The notes under the pieces: model-generated | What the model was told of the DNA's origin: nothing | Seen by the model: the letters and a program-made list of their open reading frames with translations, nothing else | The model's database searches: none | Source of the DNA: JANOSH01 sp031415695 | GTDB lineage: Bacteria; Actinomycetota; Acidimicrobiia; Acidimicrobiales; Ilumatobacteraceae | Assembly (NCBI GenBank): GCA_031415695.1 | Contig: JANOSH010000061.1 | Span: forward strand, 124,001-188,000 | Direction: 5' to 3' | Length of the DNA stretch: 64,000 bases | Part shown: piece after piece, positions 53,401 through 61,048 of the stretch | Numbering within the stretch: the first letter of the stretch is position 1 | How the letters are laid out: every line of letters starts with the position of its first letter | Program-made: the position numbers and the translations under genes

Positions 53401-54923
53401 GGTCAATGGCCGCATGCCATTGCCGCGACGGCACCAACGGTTTGCCGGCGGGCCAAAACCGAATCGACGGCGGCGTCGCCAAGACCGATATCGCCAAGGC
53501 CGCTGCCCGTCGCACGATCGCCGCCTTGGCCAACGACGACGAGATCGGCGTGCTTGCCTTCAACGAGAACGCCACATGGATCGTGCCGTTACAGGTCAAC
53601 CCGGGCGCCGACGCCGTCACTGCCGACCTAGCCAAGATCAAACCGCTCGGCGGCACGTTTCTGCCGTCCGCACTTGGCAAGGCAGCCGAGTCACTCGAAA
53701 AAAGCAACGCCGCGCTCAAACACATCATCATGTTCAGCGACGGGTTCAGCGCACCGGGCGACGTCGACAAGTTGGCGGCCGAAGCCAAACAGCTGTACGA
53801 CGACAAGGGCATCACCGTGTCGGTGCTCGCTACCGGCGAAGGCGCGGCTCCAGCGTTGGAGAAAATCGCAGTCGCCGGAAACGGCCGCTTCTACGCCGGC
53901 GGCGATTTGTCCCGAGTACCCCAGATCATGGCCGAAGAAGCCGTGATGGCATCTCGCAACTTCGTCAACGAAGGCACCTTCCTGCCCGAAGTGGTGTCGT
54001 CACAAGCCGTTGTTCGGAACCTCACCGCGTCGCCCGAACTGTTCGGTTACGTCGCCACCACCACCAAGGCGTCGGCGGCGACGCTGTTGCGCATCGGGCC
54101 CGAACGTGACCCGTTGCTGTCGACCTGGCAGGTTGGCCTCGGTCGGTCTACGGCGTGGACGAGCGATGCCTCGCCACGGTGGTCGAAAGGTTGGCGGACG
54201 TGGGACGGATTTGTCGGCTTTTGGACACAGGTGGTGAAGGACACGTTCCCGGCGTCTTCGTCGGTGGGAGCAGTGCAGGGCGAAGCCGCCAACGGTCGGC
54301 TGACTGTGACCATGACAGCCGCGTCGGCGTTCCCCGACAACGCAGCTGGCGTGGCCCGAGTCGTAACACCTGATGGTCGCACGATCGAGGTGCCACTGAG
54401 CCGTGCCGACGCCACATCGTTCGTCGGCGAAACACCTATCGACGCTCAAGGGATCTATTCAATCGGAGCGTCGGCAGCCACTTCGACGGGCGAAACGTTG
54501 CTGACAGCTACAGCGCTATCGACTCAATCGTATGCACCCGAGTTTCGACCGGGTGCAGCCGACGCCGAGACGCTGACGCGCATCTCAACCCTGACCGGCG
54601 GCCGCCCCAACGTGGCGGCTGGCGACGTGTGGGACGCCGATGGACTTCGCCCCGGCCGACGCCAGATTGTACTTCGCGGCCCCTTGTTGTTGCTCGCCGC
54701 GTTGCTCTGGCCCATTGCCGTTGCGCTCAGTCGTCTGACGCTTCGACCCCGGATGTTGGCGTCCAGCCGCCGGGCGTCGCCGGTGCGTCCAGCCACTACT
54801 CGAACCAAGTCGCCCGACAGCCTCGCGGCCGAACCTGCAGACATCATCGACGTGCTGCCCGAGGTCACCACCACTACCGGAAAGCTCCTGGCCCGAAAGC
54901 GCGGCACACGCGACACGCCGTAA
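50463..54923 (+). CDS. 1486-residue membrane protein with three vWA-like domains
   Basis: This single unbroken reading frame joins two proteins that are usually separate. Residues 1-80 form a BatA-like N-terminus with two helices. A vWA domain follows with DASGSM near 95-100. A helix pair lies near 571-622. A second vWA-like domain begins near 633 with IFVIDGSASLG, where the MIDAS Ser pattern is Asp-Gly-Ser-Ala-Ser. A GATase-like fold (VLVIEGLSGEG, then GLVTIGGPRSYGVGGYRDSA) covers about 858-950. A third vWA starts at about 975 with DTSGSM. It ends in a helix near 1404 and an Arg/Lys-rich tail. In the usual block the parts are two proteins of about 600 and 900 residues. GTG start. Confidence 0.88.
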   Translation: MRFGNPVGFALLALAGPIIALHILRPRRRSVPVPSTFLWKQLERPVSSASPWQKLRFSWLLAAQLLAVALLALAVARPERVRPVPLAQHTVFVIDASGSMAATDGSPDRLADAKARAKKLRRQLPTGGLASVVVAGDRARVALTTSSSADAFDAALRSIDVSAGPPDIQDAFTLAASLDSGDVPTGVVLVSDGGLTAEERALVPPGTRYERVGERAANRAVTRVTTEPRGSGQHVRVEVRNTGGPRVRQPVRLDVNGRTVASGELDLGGGAISTFEADVPAGERIEAFLDGTDLLSLDDRGVAVSAQRRNVRVFLAGDDRFIGQLLAVMPGVTVERGAGLPASRVDVAIYNGVAVPDDITVPFLAIAPPSGTREVKVTGTVERPSVTVLRTDEPLIAELDLTDVAIAATQRLTAPAATTVIGAVETPLLVTGSRDGRPYAYLGFSLSDTNLALQVPFPVLGDRLVNFLAGADPATVALTVGDAIPVDRTVATRLASPDGKAFTVNPGDANPLATRAGFWTLTTEGRPPVTLGVNPSARESDLEPLAQLDATKDPATRATGAGTDVQSLLAPFAWALLVLGALELLLARRANAVPKRQWRASVVARAAIGALVLLALFGPTFSRAANGVATIFVIDGSASLGSGGRNDASEFVRVALAAKPADARAGVVVFGGDARVDRTVRADTAFTRPEVRVEQGATNLATALRLGAAIAPSDARRRVVVVSDGRATRGDTAAAIDDVVAAGIPVDTSLIASAGGPDVAVASVKGPPLARIGDAISVSAGVVSNVTAPVEVTLERDGKPVTTKVIDATPGVITVDLSDPDPPDVGLAQYRVRVRTAIDTVADNDAASLGVRVEGPARVLVIEGLSGEGQTMADALSAGGIVVERTTVDRLPGLEELSAFTSIVLVNVDARTVPGDRLDSLSRAVRDLGRGLVTIGGPRSYGVGGYRDSALEELLPVVSEITDPLRRQKVAQVLSIDTSGSMAACHCRDGTNGLPAGQNRIDGGVAKTDIAKAAARRTIAALANDDEIGVLAFNENATWIVPLQVNPGADAVTADLAKIKPLGGTFLPSALGKAAESLEKSNAALKHIIMFSDGFSAPGDVDKLAAEAKQLYDDKGITVSVLATGEGAAPALEKIAVAGNGRFYAGGDLSRVPQIMAEEAVMASRNFVNEGTFLPEVVSSQAVVRNLTASPELFGYVATTTKASAATLLRIGPERDPLLSTWQVGLGRSTAWTSDASPRWSKGWRTWDGFVGFWTQVVKDTFPASSSVGAVQGEAANGRLTVTMTAASAFPDNAAGVARVVTPDGRTIEVPLSRADATSFVGETPIDAQGIYSIGASAATSTGETLLTATALSTQSYAPEFRPGAADAETLTRISTLTGGRPNVAAGDVWDADGLRPGRRQIVLRGPLLLLAALLWPIAVALSRLTLRPRMLASSRRASPVRPATTRTKSPDSLAAEPADIIDVLPEVTTTTGKLLARKRGTRDTP

Positions 54924-55000
54924 CGGCACGGCCAGCGGGTTGACGAGTTGGGAGCCGACGCCGCGTGGGTGTCGGGCACTTCGGCGTTGCTGATGAGCGA

Positions 55001-55582
55001 CTACGAGCGAAGGTCGGTTAGAAGCTGCGTCAGGTCGCGGTCTCGGTGGTAGCGGCGCTCGGTGATCAACCGGCAGGCCTCGGCGGCCAGCAACCAATCG
55101 CGGTCGTTGGCAACGGCCTTGAGTTCATCGAGATCAATGAGGTCTTGGCGCCGTCGATCAGTGTCGTGAGACAGCAGCTTGAGGGCAATCAGGTGACCGG
55201 TGCAGGCAACCGGCATCGAGAGGCCCCGGGCGACCACGAGAACCTCGGCGGCGGCGGCGACCTCGGGTTCGATGCCGCTGGATGCAAACAACAGGTCGAC
55301 AAGGACTCCGCCCGGGATTCTCGACCGAAGCCGTACCGTTGCAAGTCGACCGAGGGCAAGCTGTTCAACGACTGCCTCGACACCATAACCACGAGCGAGC
55401 AGCTCGTTAACCGTTAGTTCGGCGTCGGCATCGGAGCCAACCGAAACGACAAAGTCGGCGTCTAGCGTGAACCTCGGTTCGGCTCGAAGCGACACGGCTA
55501 GTCCTCCGATGAGAGCAAAGGGCCGACGTAAGTCACGCAGGTCGGCCGCGGCTCCTGAAAGCGAATCGAGCAGTGCCGTCAT
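55001..55582 (-). CDS. Nucleotidyltransferase (AbiEii/DUF6036-like), possible toxin
   Basis: This 193-residue protein has the nucleotidyltransferase pattern FALIGGLAVSLRAEPRFTLD followed by the acidic TLDADFVV, and VDLLFASSGIE. The Gly-Gly motif and the paired Asp after it are catalytic in the family. The ATG at 55582 overlaps the stop of a small upstream gene (ATGA), in the manner of toxin-antitoxin pairs. AbiEii-type enzymes act as toxins or in phage defence. It could equally be a stand-alone enzyme. Context is a decayed region rich in TA genes. Confidence 0.75.
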   Translation of the reverse strand: MTALLDSLSGAAADLRDLRRPFALIGGLAVSLRAEPRFTLDADFVVSVGSDADAELTVNELLARGYGVEAVVEQLALGRLATVRLRSRIPGGVLVDLLFASSGIEPEVAAAAEVLVVARGLSMPVACTGHLIALKLLSHDTDRRRQDLIDLDELKAVANDRDWLLAAEACRLITERRYHRDRDLTQLLTDLRS

Positions 55583-55809
55583 CGACGCGGCCAGGTACCC
55601 GCAGTGCCGGCGCTGTCGCCGATTGGTGCGTTTGGCCGTAGTCGCAGCCACTCGGCCACGATCGCGTTTGTCGAAGCCTCGTCGAGTTCGGGGGCTTCGC
55701 GTCGGGCACGCTCGCGACGCATCTCGACGCCGAGGTCGAACATCTCATCGACCAGATCGAGTGGGTGAACCTTCACGGACGTATTGTATCGCCGCCCAAC
55801 AATGAACAT
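55579..55809 (-). CDS. Small protein upstream of the nucleotidyltransferase, possible antitoxin
   Basis: This 76-residue protein (MFIVGRRYNTSVKVHPLD at the start, then VEMRRERARREAPELDEAST) ends with ATGA overlap into the nucleotidyltransferase gene. An ATG at 55821 is an alternative start. No domain was recognised. Its size, position and coupling suggest an antitoxin, but no DNA-binding motif is visible. It overlaps, on the other strand, the beginning of the DUF3500 pseudogene. Confidence 0.45.
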   Translation of the reverse strand: MFIVGRRYNTSVKVHPLDLVDEMFDLGVEMRRERARREAPELDEASTNAIVAEWLRLRPNAPIGDSAGTAGTWPRR

Positions 55810-56667
55810 CTCGGGCTGCATAGACTCAACCTGGTGCAGGCAACCTTGTCGGCCCGCGGTTTTGCCCAGGCTCGCGACATCATGCGCCTCAACGAACTGA
55901 TAGCCGAGGTATCGGGCCGACCCGACGAGTGGCCGTACTTCTTGTCGCTCTTCGGTACGCCCGGTTCGCATGAGCCGTGGGCGTGGCAGCTCGATGGTCA
56001 TCATCTCTGCATCAACTGCACCATCATTGGCGATCAGCTCGTGCTGACCCCCACGTTTATGGGCTCCGAACCGTGCCATGTCGACTCCGGGCCGTACGCG
56101 GGAACGGATGGTTTTTGCCGCCGAGGAACGTTCGGGGCTCGATCTCATTCGGTCACTCGACACCGCTCAAGCGTCTACCGCAATCTTGCGTCCATCAATT
56201 CACCCCGACGACCTGCCTGCCGACTTGCAGCACGTGTACGACGGTCGAATGGCCTCGGGTGCGTTCCGCGACAATCGGGTGCTTGCGTACGAAGGTCTGC
56301 GGTCGACCAGCATGACCGACGGCCAGCGGCGAATGTTGCGCCGGGTGTTGTCCACATATGTCGGCTGGACGCGCCACGGCCACGCCGGTGTTCGCATGGC
56401 CGAGGTCGAAGCGCATCTCGACGAGACGTACCTGGCGTGGATGGGGTCAACCGGCGACGGGCCGTTCTACTACCGGGTCCGTAGTCCGGTGATCCTGATC
56501 GAGTTCGACCACCATCCGGGCGTCGTGTTCACAACCCGGTCCCGTCACGCAACCACGTGCACACAGTGGTGCGCACACCGAACGCCGGCGATTACGGCCT
56601 CGATCTACTACGCCAGCACCACGAGCATTTCGATCACACCCACGGCTCACACAAGCCGCGCCACTGA
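55790..56667 (+). pseudogene. DUF3500-family gene, N-terminally truncated and frameshifted
   Basis: DUF3500 signatures appear in order but across three frames. The first frame has YFLSLFGTPGSHEPWAWQLD and VLTPTFMGSEPCHVDSGPYA. A shift near 56100 gives RSGLDLIRSLDTAQASTAIL, GAFRDNRVLAYEGLRSTSM and YYRVRSPVILIEFDHHPG. A second shift near 56530 gives HVHTVVRTPNAGDYGLDLL and HTHGSHKPRH with a stop at 56665. The N-terminal part of the family is missing, and the preserved part begins where the nucleotidyltransferase gene pair meets it. The gene is thus broken by truncation and two indels. Confidence 0.7.
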
Positions 56668-56745
56668 TTGCTCACCACAGGTCGGGGGCAGACCAGCAAC
56701 CCATCCGCCAGACATGTTGCAAGCGGCCCCGCCCGAGAGCGAAGC

Positions 56746-58809
56746 CTACGTGTCGGGTTTCAGGTGCCGCATGAAGCGTTCTCGGCCAGCCCGAGCCGCA
56801 TCGAGGTCAACGGCGGTCGTCCGGTCATCAACAGGGTGTTTCACCCTCAAGAATGCGACATTGCTACGGGTTGATAGCACGTCAGGATGATCAGCACCCA
56901 ACACCCTGAGGCGTAGTACCAGCAGTTCCGTACCGAACTGCAACGCAGATGGCCAGTCGCCCAGCCGGTTTGACAGGTGGGCGAGGGCGTCGACCACTGG
57001 AACGCGTTCGTCGCCACTAGCGTCCGCCGACAATGCGTCGTAGCGTTCCAGAAACGCGGCGCGCTCCAGCAGCAACTCTCCAGCGGATGTTGCGGTGAGC
57101 ATCACGTTCTCGGCATTACCTCGACCGACCGCATCGCCATTGCGCAGCAACATCGCCAGCATGCGGCTGGCCTCCGTGGGGTGGCCCGACCGAATGAGCC
57201 TGTGCGCTAGCAGTAAACGCCAATCGTTGATCTCGGGTGAATGACCGACGAGGTCGAGTTCGGCACACAGTTTCGCGGGCGTTCGCCACGCCATCGTTGA
57301 TGCGGTCCGACTGGCGCAGCAGTGTTGCGGTGTGAAACACACGCCCCTCGATTCCTTGGCCAGGTTCGCTCGGTACGTACGCGTCGTCGGGGTCTCCCGT
57401 CTGATCGAGGAGACGTAAAACCCCTGTCGTCAACGGCTCGGATCGCGTCGCTGACTCGGCGGCTAGAAACCTGGCGATTCGGCGTGCTACACCGTGGTCG
57501 CCGACGGTCAGGAGGGCGTCGGCCAACGATTCGAGGAGAACGGTGGTGTCGGGGTCGGGTGCGCCATCGCCGAGTTCGGCCATGACCCACACCGGCTGCA
57601 GCAACCCGATCCTGCCGACGCTATCGGTCACCTGGTCCTGAAGCCTGACAGCACCCGAAACGATGCATTCGCGGATCACTCTGCGATCGGCGCCCGAGAG
57701 CCGGGCCGCCCCCGAGTCAGCCAGCCGGGGTTGGCTGGCCCGGTCAGCGAGCCGTACAAACCGGTGGGCGCGCCGCACGTCGTGCGGGTCCACCTCGGCG
57801 AGACGAAGTTCTCGGATCAGTTCGTCGTAGATGTCGTTGTGAAGCACTCCACCAGCCCACGCGACGACCACCGCCGACAAGCTGGTAAGCCGCGACGGTG
57901 CCGCGAAATCGACGAGACGATCGACGATCTCGATCATGTCGCCCTGGCCGAGCGCCACGTCGCTGACACCACGCGACGCCATCACCTCGAAAATGTCGGC
58001 AAACGACTTCGTCCGTTCGACAAGCCGTTCGATAGCCGAAGCGGGCCATCGCGCACACTGTTCGCTACAGAGAACAAAACGCTGGTCGGTCTCCATCGCC
58101 GGGTCGAGGTCGACCCGCAGCACCCGTCCGCTGGCCGAGCCGAGCCGACCGGCCCGAAGCAGCCGAACGGCCGAGGGTGCGTCGGATCGCACGCCACGAC
58201 CACCAAAACACGACTATCGAGCGGTTCGATCAGGGCAGTGACAAAACGGTCCAGCAGTTCAGGCTCGAAGAACTCGGCATCGTCGACAACAACAACGAGC
58301 GCAAACTGGTCGCGCGAAAATCGGGTCATTCTGCGACCGAACCGTTCGACGCCAGCGAGGTGATGGGCTCTCTGCCTCGCATCACGATGCCCCAGGGCAT
58401 CGATGCCGAGGGCCACAACCAAGGCTGCCACCGAACCAGCGCGACCGCCCAACAGCCCCACAGCGTCGGCCGTCCCGAGCGAACGGGTGAACAAGCCAGA
58501 TGGCGTCGCCACGCCAAGTACGTCGGCGATATCGGATTGTGCAGCCATGTTCGCAGCATCGGGTAACCACACCGCCTGCAGCTTCAAGCCATCCGGTGCA
58601 TCCGATCCGTCAACGAGAATGGCGAGCGCTTGGCGATCAACCTGCGCCGATACATGATCGGCCAAACGTCCCAGCACGGTCGTGCGACCCCACCGCACAG
58701 GCACCGCCACCACCACGCAACGCGCGCCCACGCCAGGCCGACCATCGACACCCTCAACATCCTCGAACCACTCAACCAACTCGTCGAACAACTCGTTATG
58801 CACTCCCAT
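56746..58809 (-). pseudogene. Frameshifted P-loop ATPase-tetratricopeptide protein gene
   Basis: Three frames together encode one protein of about 690 residues. From the ATG at 58809 to about 58185 is a P-loop part (VVVAVPVRWGRTTVLGRLAD, then ALVVVVDDAEFFEPELLD). From about 58185 to about 57320 is a helical middle (SDAPSAVRLLRAGRLGSASG and SEPGQGIEGRVFHTATLLRQ). From about 57320 to the stop at 56746 is a TPR-like end (LGDWPSALQFGTELLVLRLR, VLGADHPDVLSTRSNVAFLR). The two frameshifts make a full product impossible. The family resembles AAA_16/LuxR-type signalling ATPases with TPR domains. The remaining product, if any, is unclear. Confidence 0.65.
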
Positions 58810-58918
58810 TGTCCGCCCCTTCCGGGTCGTTACACGACCATTTGCTCACGCCCCGCGCGAAACTCTACAGAGCTGTAACCAGCGCCGTCGCCCGGGCGAT
58901 CCAGTTGTGAAATTGCAG

Positions 58919-59092
58919 ATGACGACAGCGGTCGACGTTGACACCCTGCGATATATGTATTACGTTATTAATGTGTGGACTTCGGTCCTCGAAGTGATTT
59001 GGCTGGCGTTGCCCGACCTCGATGTTGTCGTCCACGCGATGCGTCTTCGCAAGGTGTACTTCGGTCTGTTGCCGGAAGGAGAACGAACATGA
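58919..59092 (+). CDS. Possible short toxin of a ribbon-helix-helix TA pair
   Basis: This 57-residue ORF ends WLALPDLDVVVHAMRLRK and VYFGLLPEGERT, a pattern seen at the C-terminus of small toxin-type proteins that precede ribbon-helix-helix antitoxins. Its N-terminus is short and the expected middle of the toxin is missing, so it may be truncated. It overlaps the antitoxin start by four bases (ATGA). A TTGACA hexamer lies near 58938. The toxin call is an inference from position and the short C-terminal match. Confidence 0.35.
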   Translation: MTTAVDVDTLRYMYYVINVWTSVLEVIWLALPDLDVVVHAMRLRKVYFGLLPEGERT

Positions 59093-59367
59093 CAACCCGG
59101 GAGTATCGGACCGCCACTGGCAAGGTGTTGACCGACGCCGATCTTGACGCAATCGCTGACGAGGCAGAACACCGCGACTACGACATCGAGGAACTGAAGC
59201 GCCGCCGCCGAGGCCGCCCCACGATGGGTTCGGCGCGTGCCGAGGTGGTACCGGTTCGGGTTGATCCCGAGTTGAAAGCCGCGATTGATGCACGTGCGGC
59301 CGCCGACGAGACGACCACGAGCGACGTGATTCGCGAGGCACTACGGCGATATCTGGACGTCGCCTGA
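59089..59367 (+). CDS. Ribbon-helix-helix antitoxin-like protein
   Basis: This 92-residue protein has a linker EELKRRRRGRPTMGSARAEV and a RHH domain: VVPVRVDPELKAAIDARAAA, then ETTTSDVIREALRRYLDV. This is the DNA-binding fold of CopG/type II antitoxins. The ATG follows a strong GGAAGGAG ribosome site by six bases. It is preceded by a possible truncated toxin and overlaps, on the other strand, the 3' end of a truncated cupin-like gene. Confidence 0.8.
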   Translation: MTTREYRTATGKVLTDADLDAIADEAEHRDYDIEELKRRRRGRPTMGSARAEVVPVRVDPELKAAIDARAAADETTTSDVIREALRRYLDVA

Positions 59368-59379
59368 ACACGCCCGACT

Positions 59380-60038
59380 TCCACGATCACGCCGACCTCG
59401 TCCGAGGTCCTCGAAGTCGCAGTCGCGACAGCCGGACTTGCACACTGACGATGCTCGTCGTCTCGCCAGAACGCGGAGTCGACCGTCCACGGCGTGCGGA
59501 TGTGATGGACGTAGTCAGCTTGCAATTGGAGTGACAACTGCTCGAAATCGTCGTGATGGTGAGGCGATAACTTCGCAGGATCTCGGGGACCCGGGTCCAC
59601 CGAGAACCAGTTCACCATGATGGTGCTACACCGAAAGATCCGACCGAACCGCGTCGGGTCGGCTGGGGTGTCGTCGAGTTCGTACACCCGGATAGCGGGG
59701 CCACCGGTCGGCTCGGGCCATGCCACATAGGCCGCAACGTTCGGGTCAGCTTCAGCGAAGAACGCGGCGTTACTACAGCGCGCCACGAGTTCGGTGTCAA
59801 GCGTCGTGAAGATGCGCACGATGGCACCATCGTTGTGAACCACGACACCGCTACGACCGGGTGGCACTACAATCAATGCCGGTCCAATCGCCTCGCACGC
59901 ACTCGACCCGGAGTTGAGTGTTACCCTGGTTCCGCGTTCGGTGACGAGCAGGACATATTCGTCGAGTTGGTTCGTACGCCCGAAATGATCGCCGCCGCGG
60001 GCGTGAATGAAATTCACGATGATCGACTGGCTGCGCAC
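59380..60038 (-). pseudogene. Cupin-like gene, 3' end lost
   Basis: From the ATG at 60038, a cupin-like domain is visible through FDELD-like residues. The clearest parts are KLSPHHHDDFEQLSLQLQAD, YVHHIRTPWTVDSAFWRDDE and the earlier RCSTIMVNWFSVDPGP. Family members continue past WRDDEH with a conserved end that is missing here. Similarity stops around 59440, next to the ribbon-helix-helix gene on the opposite strand. The gene probably lost its end when the TA module arrived. Confidence 0.55.
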
Positions 60039-60087
60039 CCACGATTCGCGACCACCGAACTCGATTGGGGCGCTACGTTGGCTCCCG

Positions 60088-60280
60088 GTCGGCGACCATC
60101 GGTTGATCCAGTAGCGGCAAGCTGGGATCGCAGGTCGCTGGTGTCGTAGGCCATCTTCGGATGCTCGCGAGACACAGCCCGACGGCCATGACCACTTTCA
60201 CATGACCCCACCAGCGACGCGACGTTAGCGGTCTCGACCAGTCGCTGATTGCTGGTGTTGGACACGACGAACGACGGGGT
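60088..60280 (-). pseudogene. Degraded partial second copy of the ccmF 3' end
   Basis: This segment aligns with 61028-61305, the 3' end of ccmF and the sequence just beyond it. Both contain GCGGCAAGCTG, then TCGCAGGTCGCTGGTGTCGT and GGCCATCTTCGGATGC, and later GGTCTCGACCAGT and GCTGATTGCTGGTGTTG. About 85 bp are missing from the copy. The deleted stretch lies between two VMAV-coding repeats, so recombination between them is likely. It flanks hicAB on the other side from the intact ccmF. Confidence 0.75.
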
Positions 60281-60311
60281 GAAAGCCTGCTGGGCAGACC
60301 GATACCCACGT

Positions 60312-60358
60312 TTTGTCTATTGGGAGCGATTTGACTATGTCGCCTACGATAGACTAAA
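60312..60358. promoter_or_regulatory. Inverted repeat upstream of hicA
   Basis: TTTTGTCTAT and ATAGACTAAAA flank the hicA promoter region just before the GTG at 60362. HicB-type antitoxins bind inverted repeats to repress their own operon. A TTGACT hexamer lies between them. The element is probably the HicB operator, by analogy. Confidence 0.4.
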
Positions 60359-60361
60359 AGA

Positions 60362-60562
60362 GTGAAGCGGAAGGATCTGTTAAGCCAACTGCAAGCGATC
60401 GCCACCGGGAAAGGTCTCACGTTCGACATGACCGAAGGCGGGAACCATTCCAAGGTACGCATCGGTGGAACGCTTTTTCCAATACCGCGCCATCGTGAGA
60501 TCAACGAACGCCTCGCACGGACAATCCTGTCCGACGCCGACAACCTCCAGCCCGACCATTGA
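60362..60562 (+). CDS. hicA: HicA-like toxin
   Basis: This 66-residue protein has the HicA dsRBD-like pattern: KRKDLLSQLQAIATGKGLTF, then GGNHSKVRIGGTLFPIPRH with His29 as the catalytic residue, and EINERLARTILSDAD. HicA cleaves mRNA when free of HicB. The GTG start follows an inverted repeat. The stop is 11 bases before the HicB ATG. The pair is intact and sits between two copies of the ccmF 3' end. Confidence 0.88.
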   Translation: MKRKDLLSQLQAIATGKGLTFDMTEGGNHSKVRIGGTLFPIPRHREINERLARTILSDADNLQPDH

Positions 60563-60573
60563 AAGGGAGCGAC

Positions 60574-60954
60574 ATGAGACAGACCCACGAAGTTCGAGCC
60601 ATACGTTCCGGTCGCTGGTGGGCGCTCGAAGCCACACAGATTCCACGTGCTCGTTCACAAGCCCGGCGGCTCGATCAAGCCGAACCTATGATCCGTGAAG
60701 CCATCGCCATGGTCCTCGACATCGACCCGGGTTCCTTTGATGTCGAGATCCATCCCGTCCTCGACCCAGACCTCGATCAACTCGTCACAGTTGTGGCCAA
60801 CGCACGCGACACCGCGGCGGCCGCGCGAGCGGCTGCGACCGACGCTCTACGACAACTCGTCGAGACGGCATCTAGCGAAGGCTACACCGTTCGCGATATC
60901 GCCGAGATTGCCGGTGTCAGCCATCAATACGCTGCCAAGCTCACCAGCCGATAG
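60574..60954 (+). CDS. hicB: HicB-like antitoxin
   Basis: This 126-residue protein opens with a HicB-type RNase-H-like half (EVRAIRSGRWWALEATQIPR, then MIREAIAMVLDIDPGSFDVE). It ends with a helix-turn-helix (YTVRDIAEIAGVSHQYAAKL). It neutralises HicA and probably binds the upstream inverted repeat. The ATG at 60574 is chosen over a TTG five codons upstream because an AAAGGGAG ribosome site lies just before it. Confidence 0.85.
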   Translation: MRQTHEVRAIRSGRWWALEATQIPRARSQARRLDQAEPMIREAIAMVLDIDPGSFDVEIHPVLDPDLDQLVTVVANARDTAAAARAAATDALRQLVETASSEGYTVRDIAEIAGVSHQYAAKLTSR

Positions 60955-61048
60955 CGGCGCCAAGCAACGGCGTATCGACCGCAACGACGACCAATCCAAC
61001 AAGACTCGATAATCGCTGTCGCCTCCTCGTCGGCCACCATCGCCCGCG

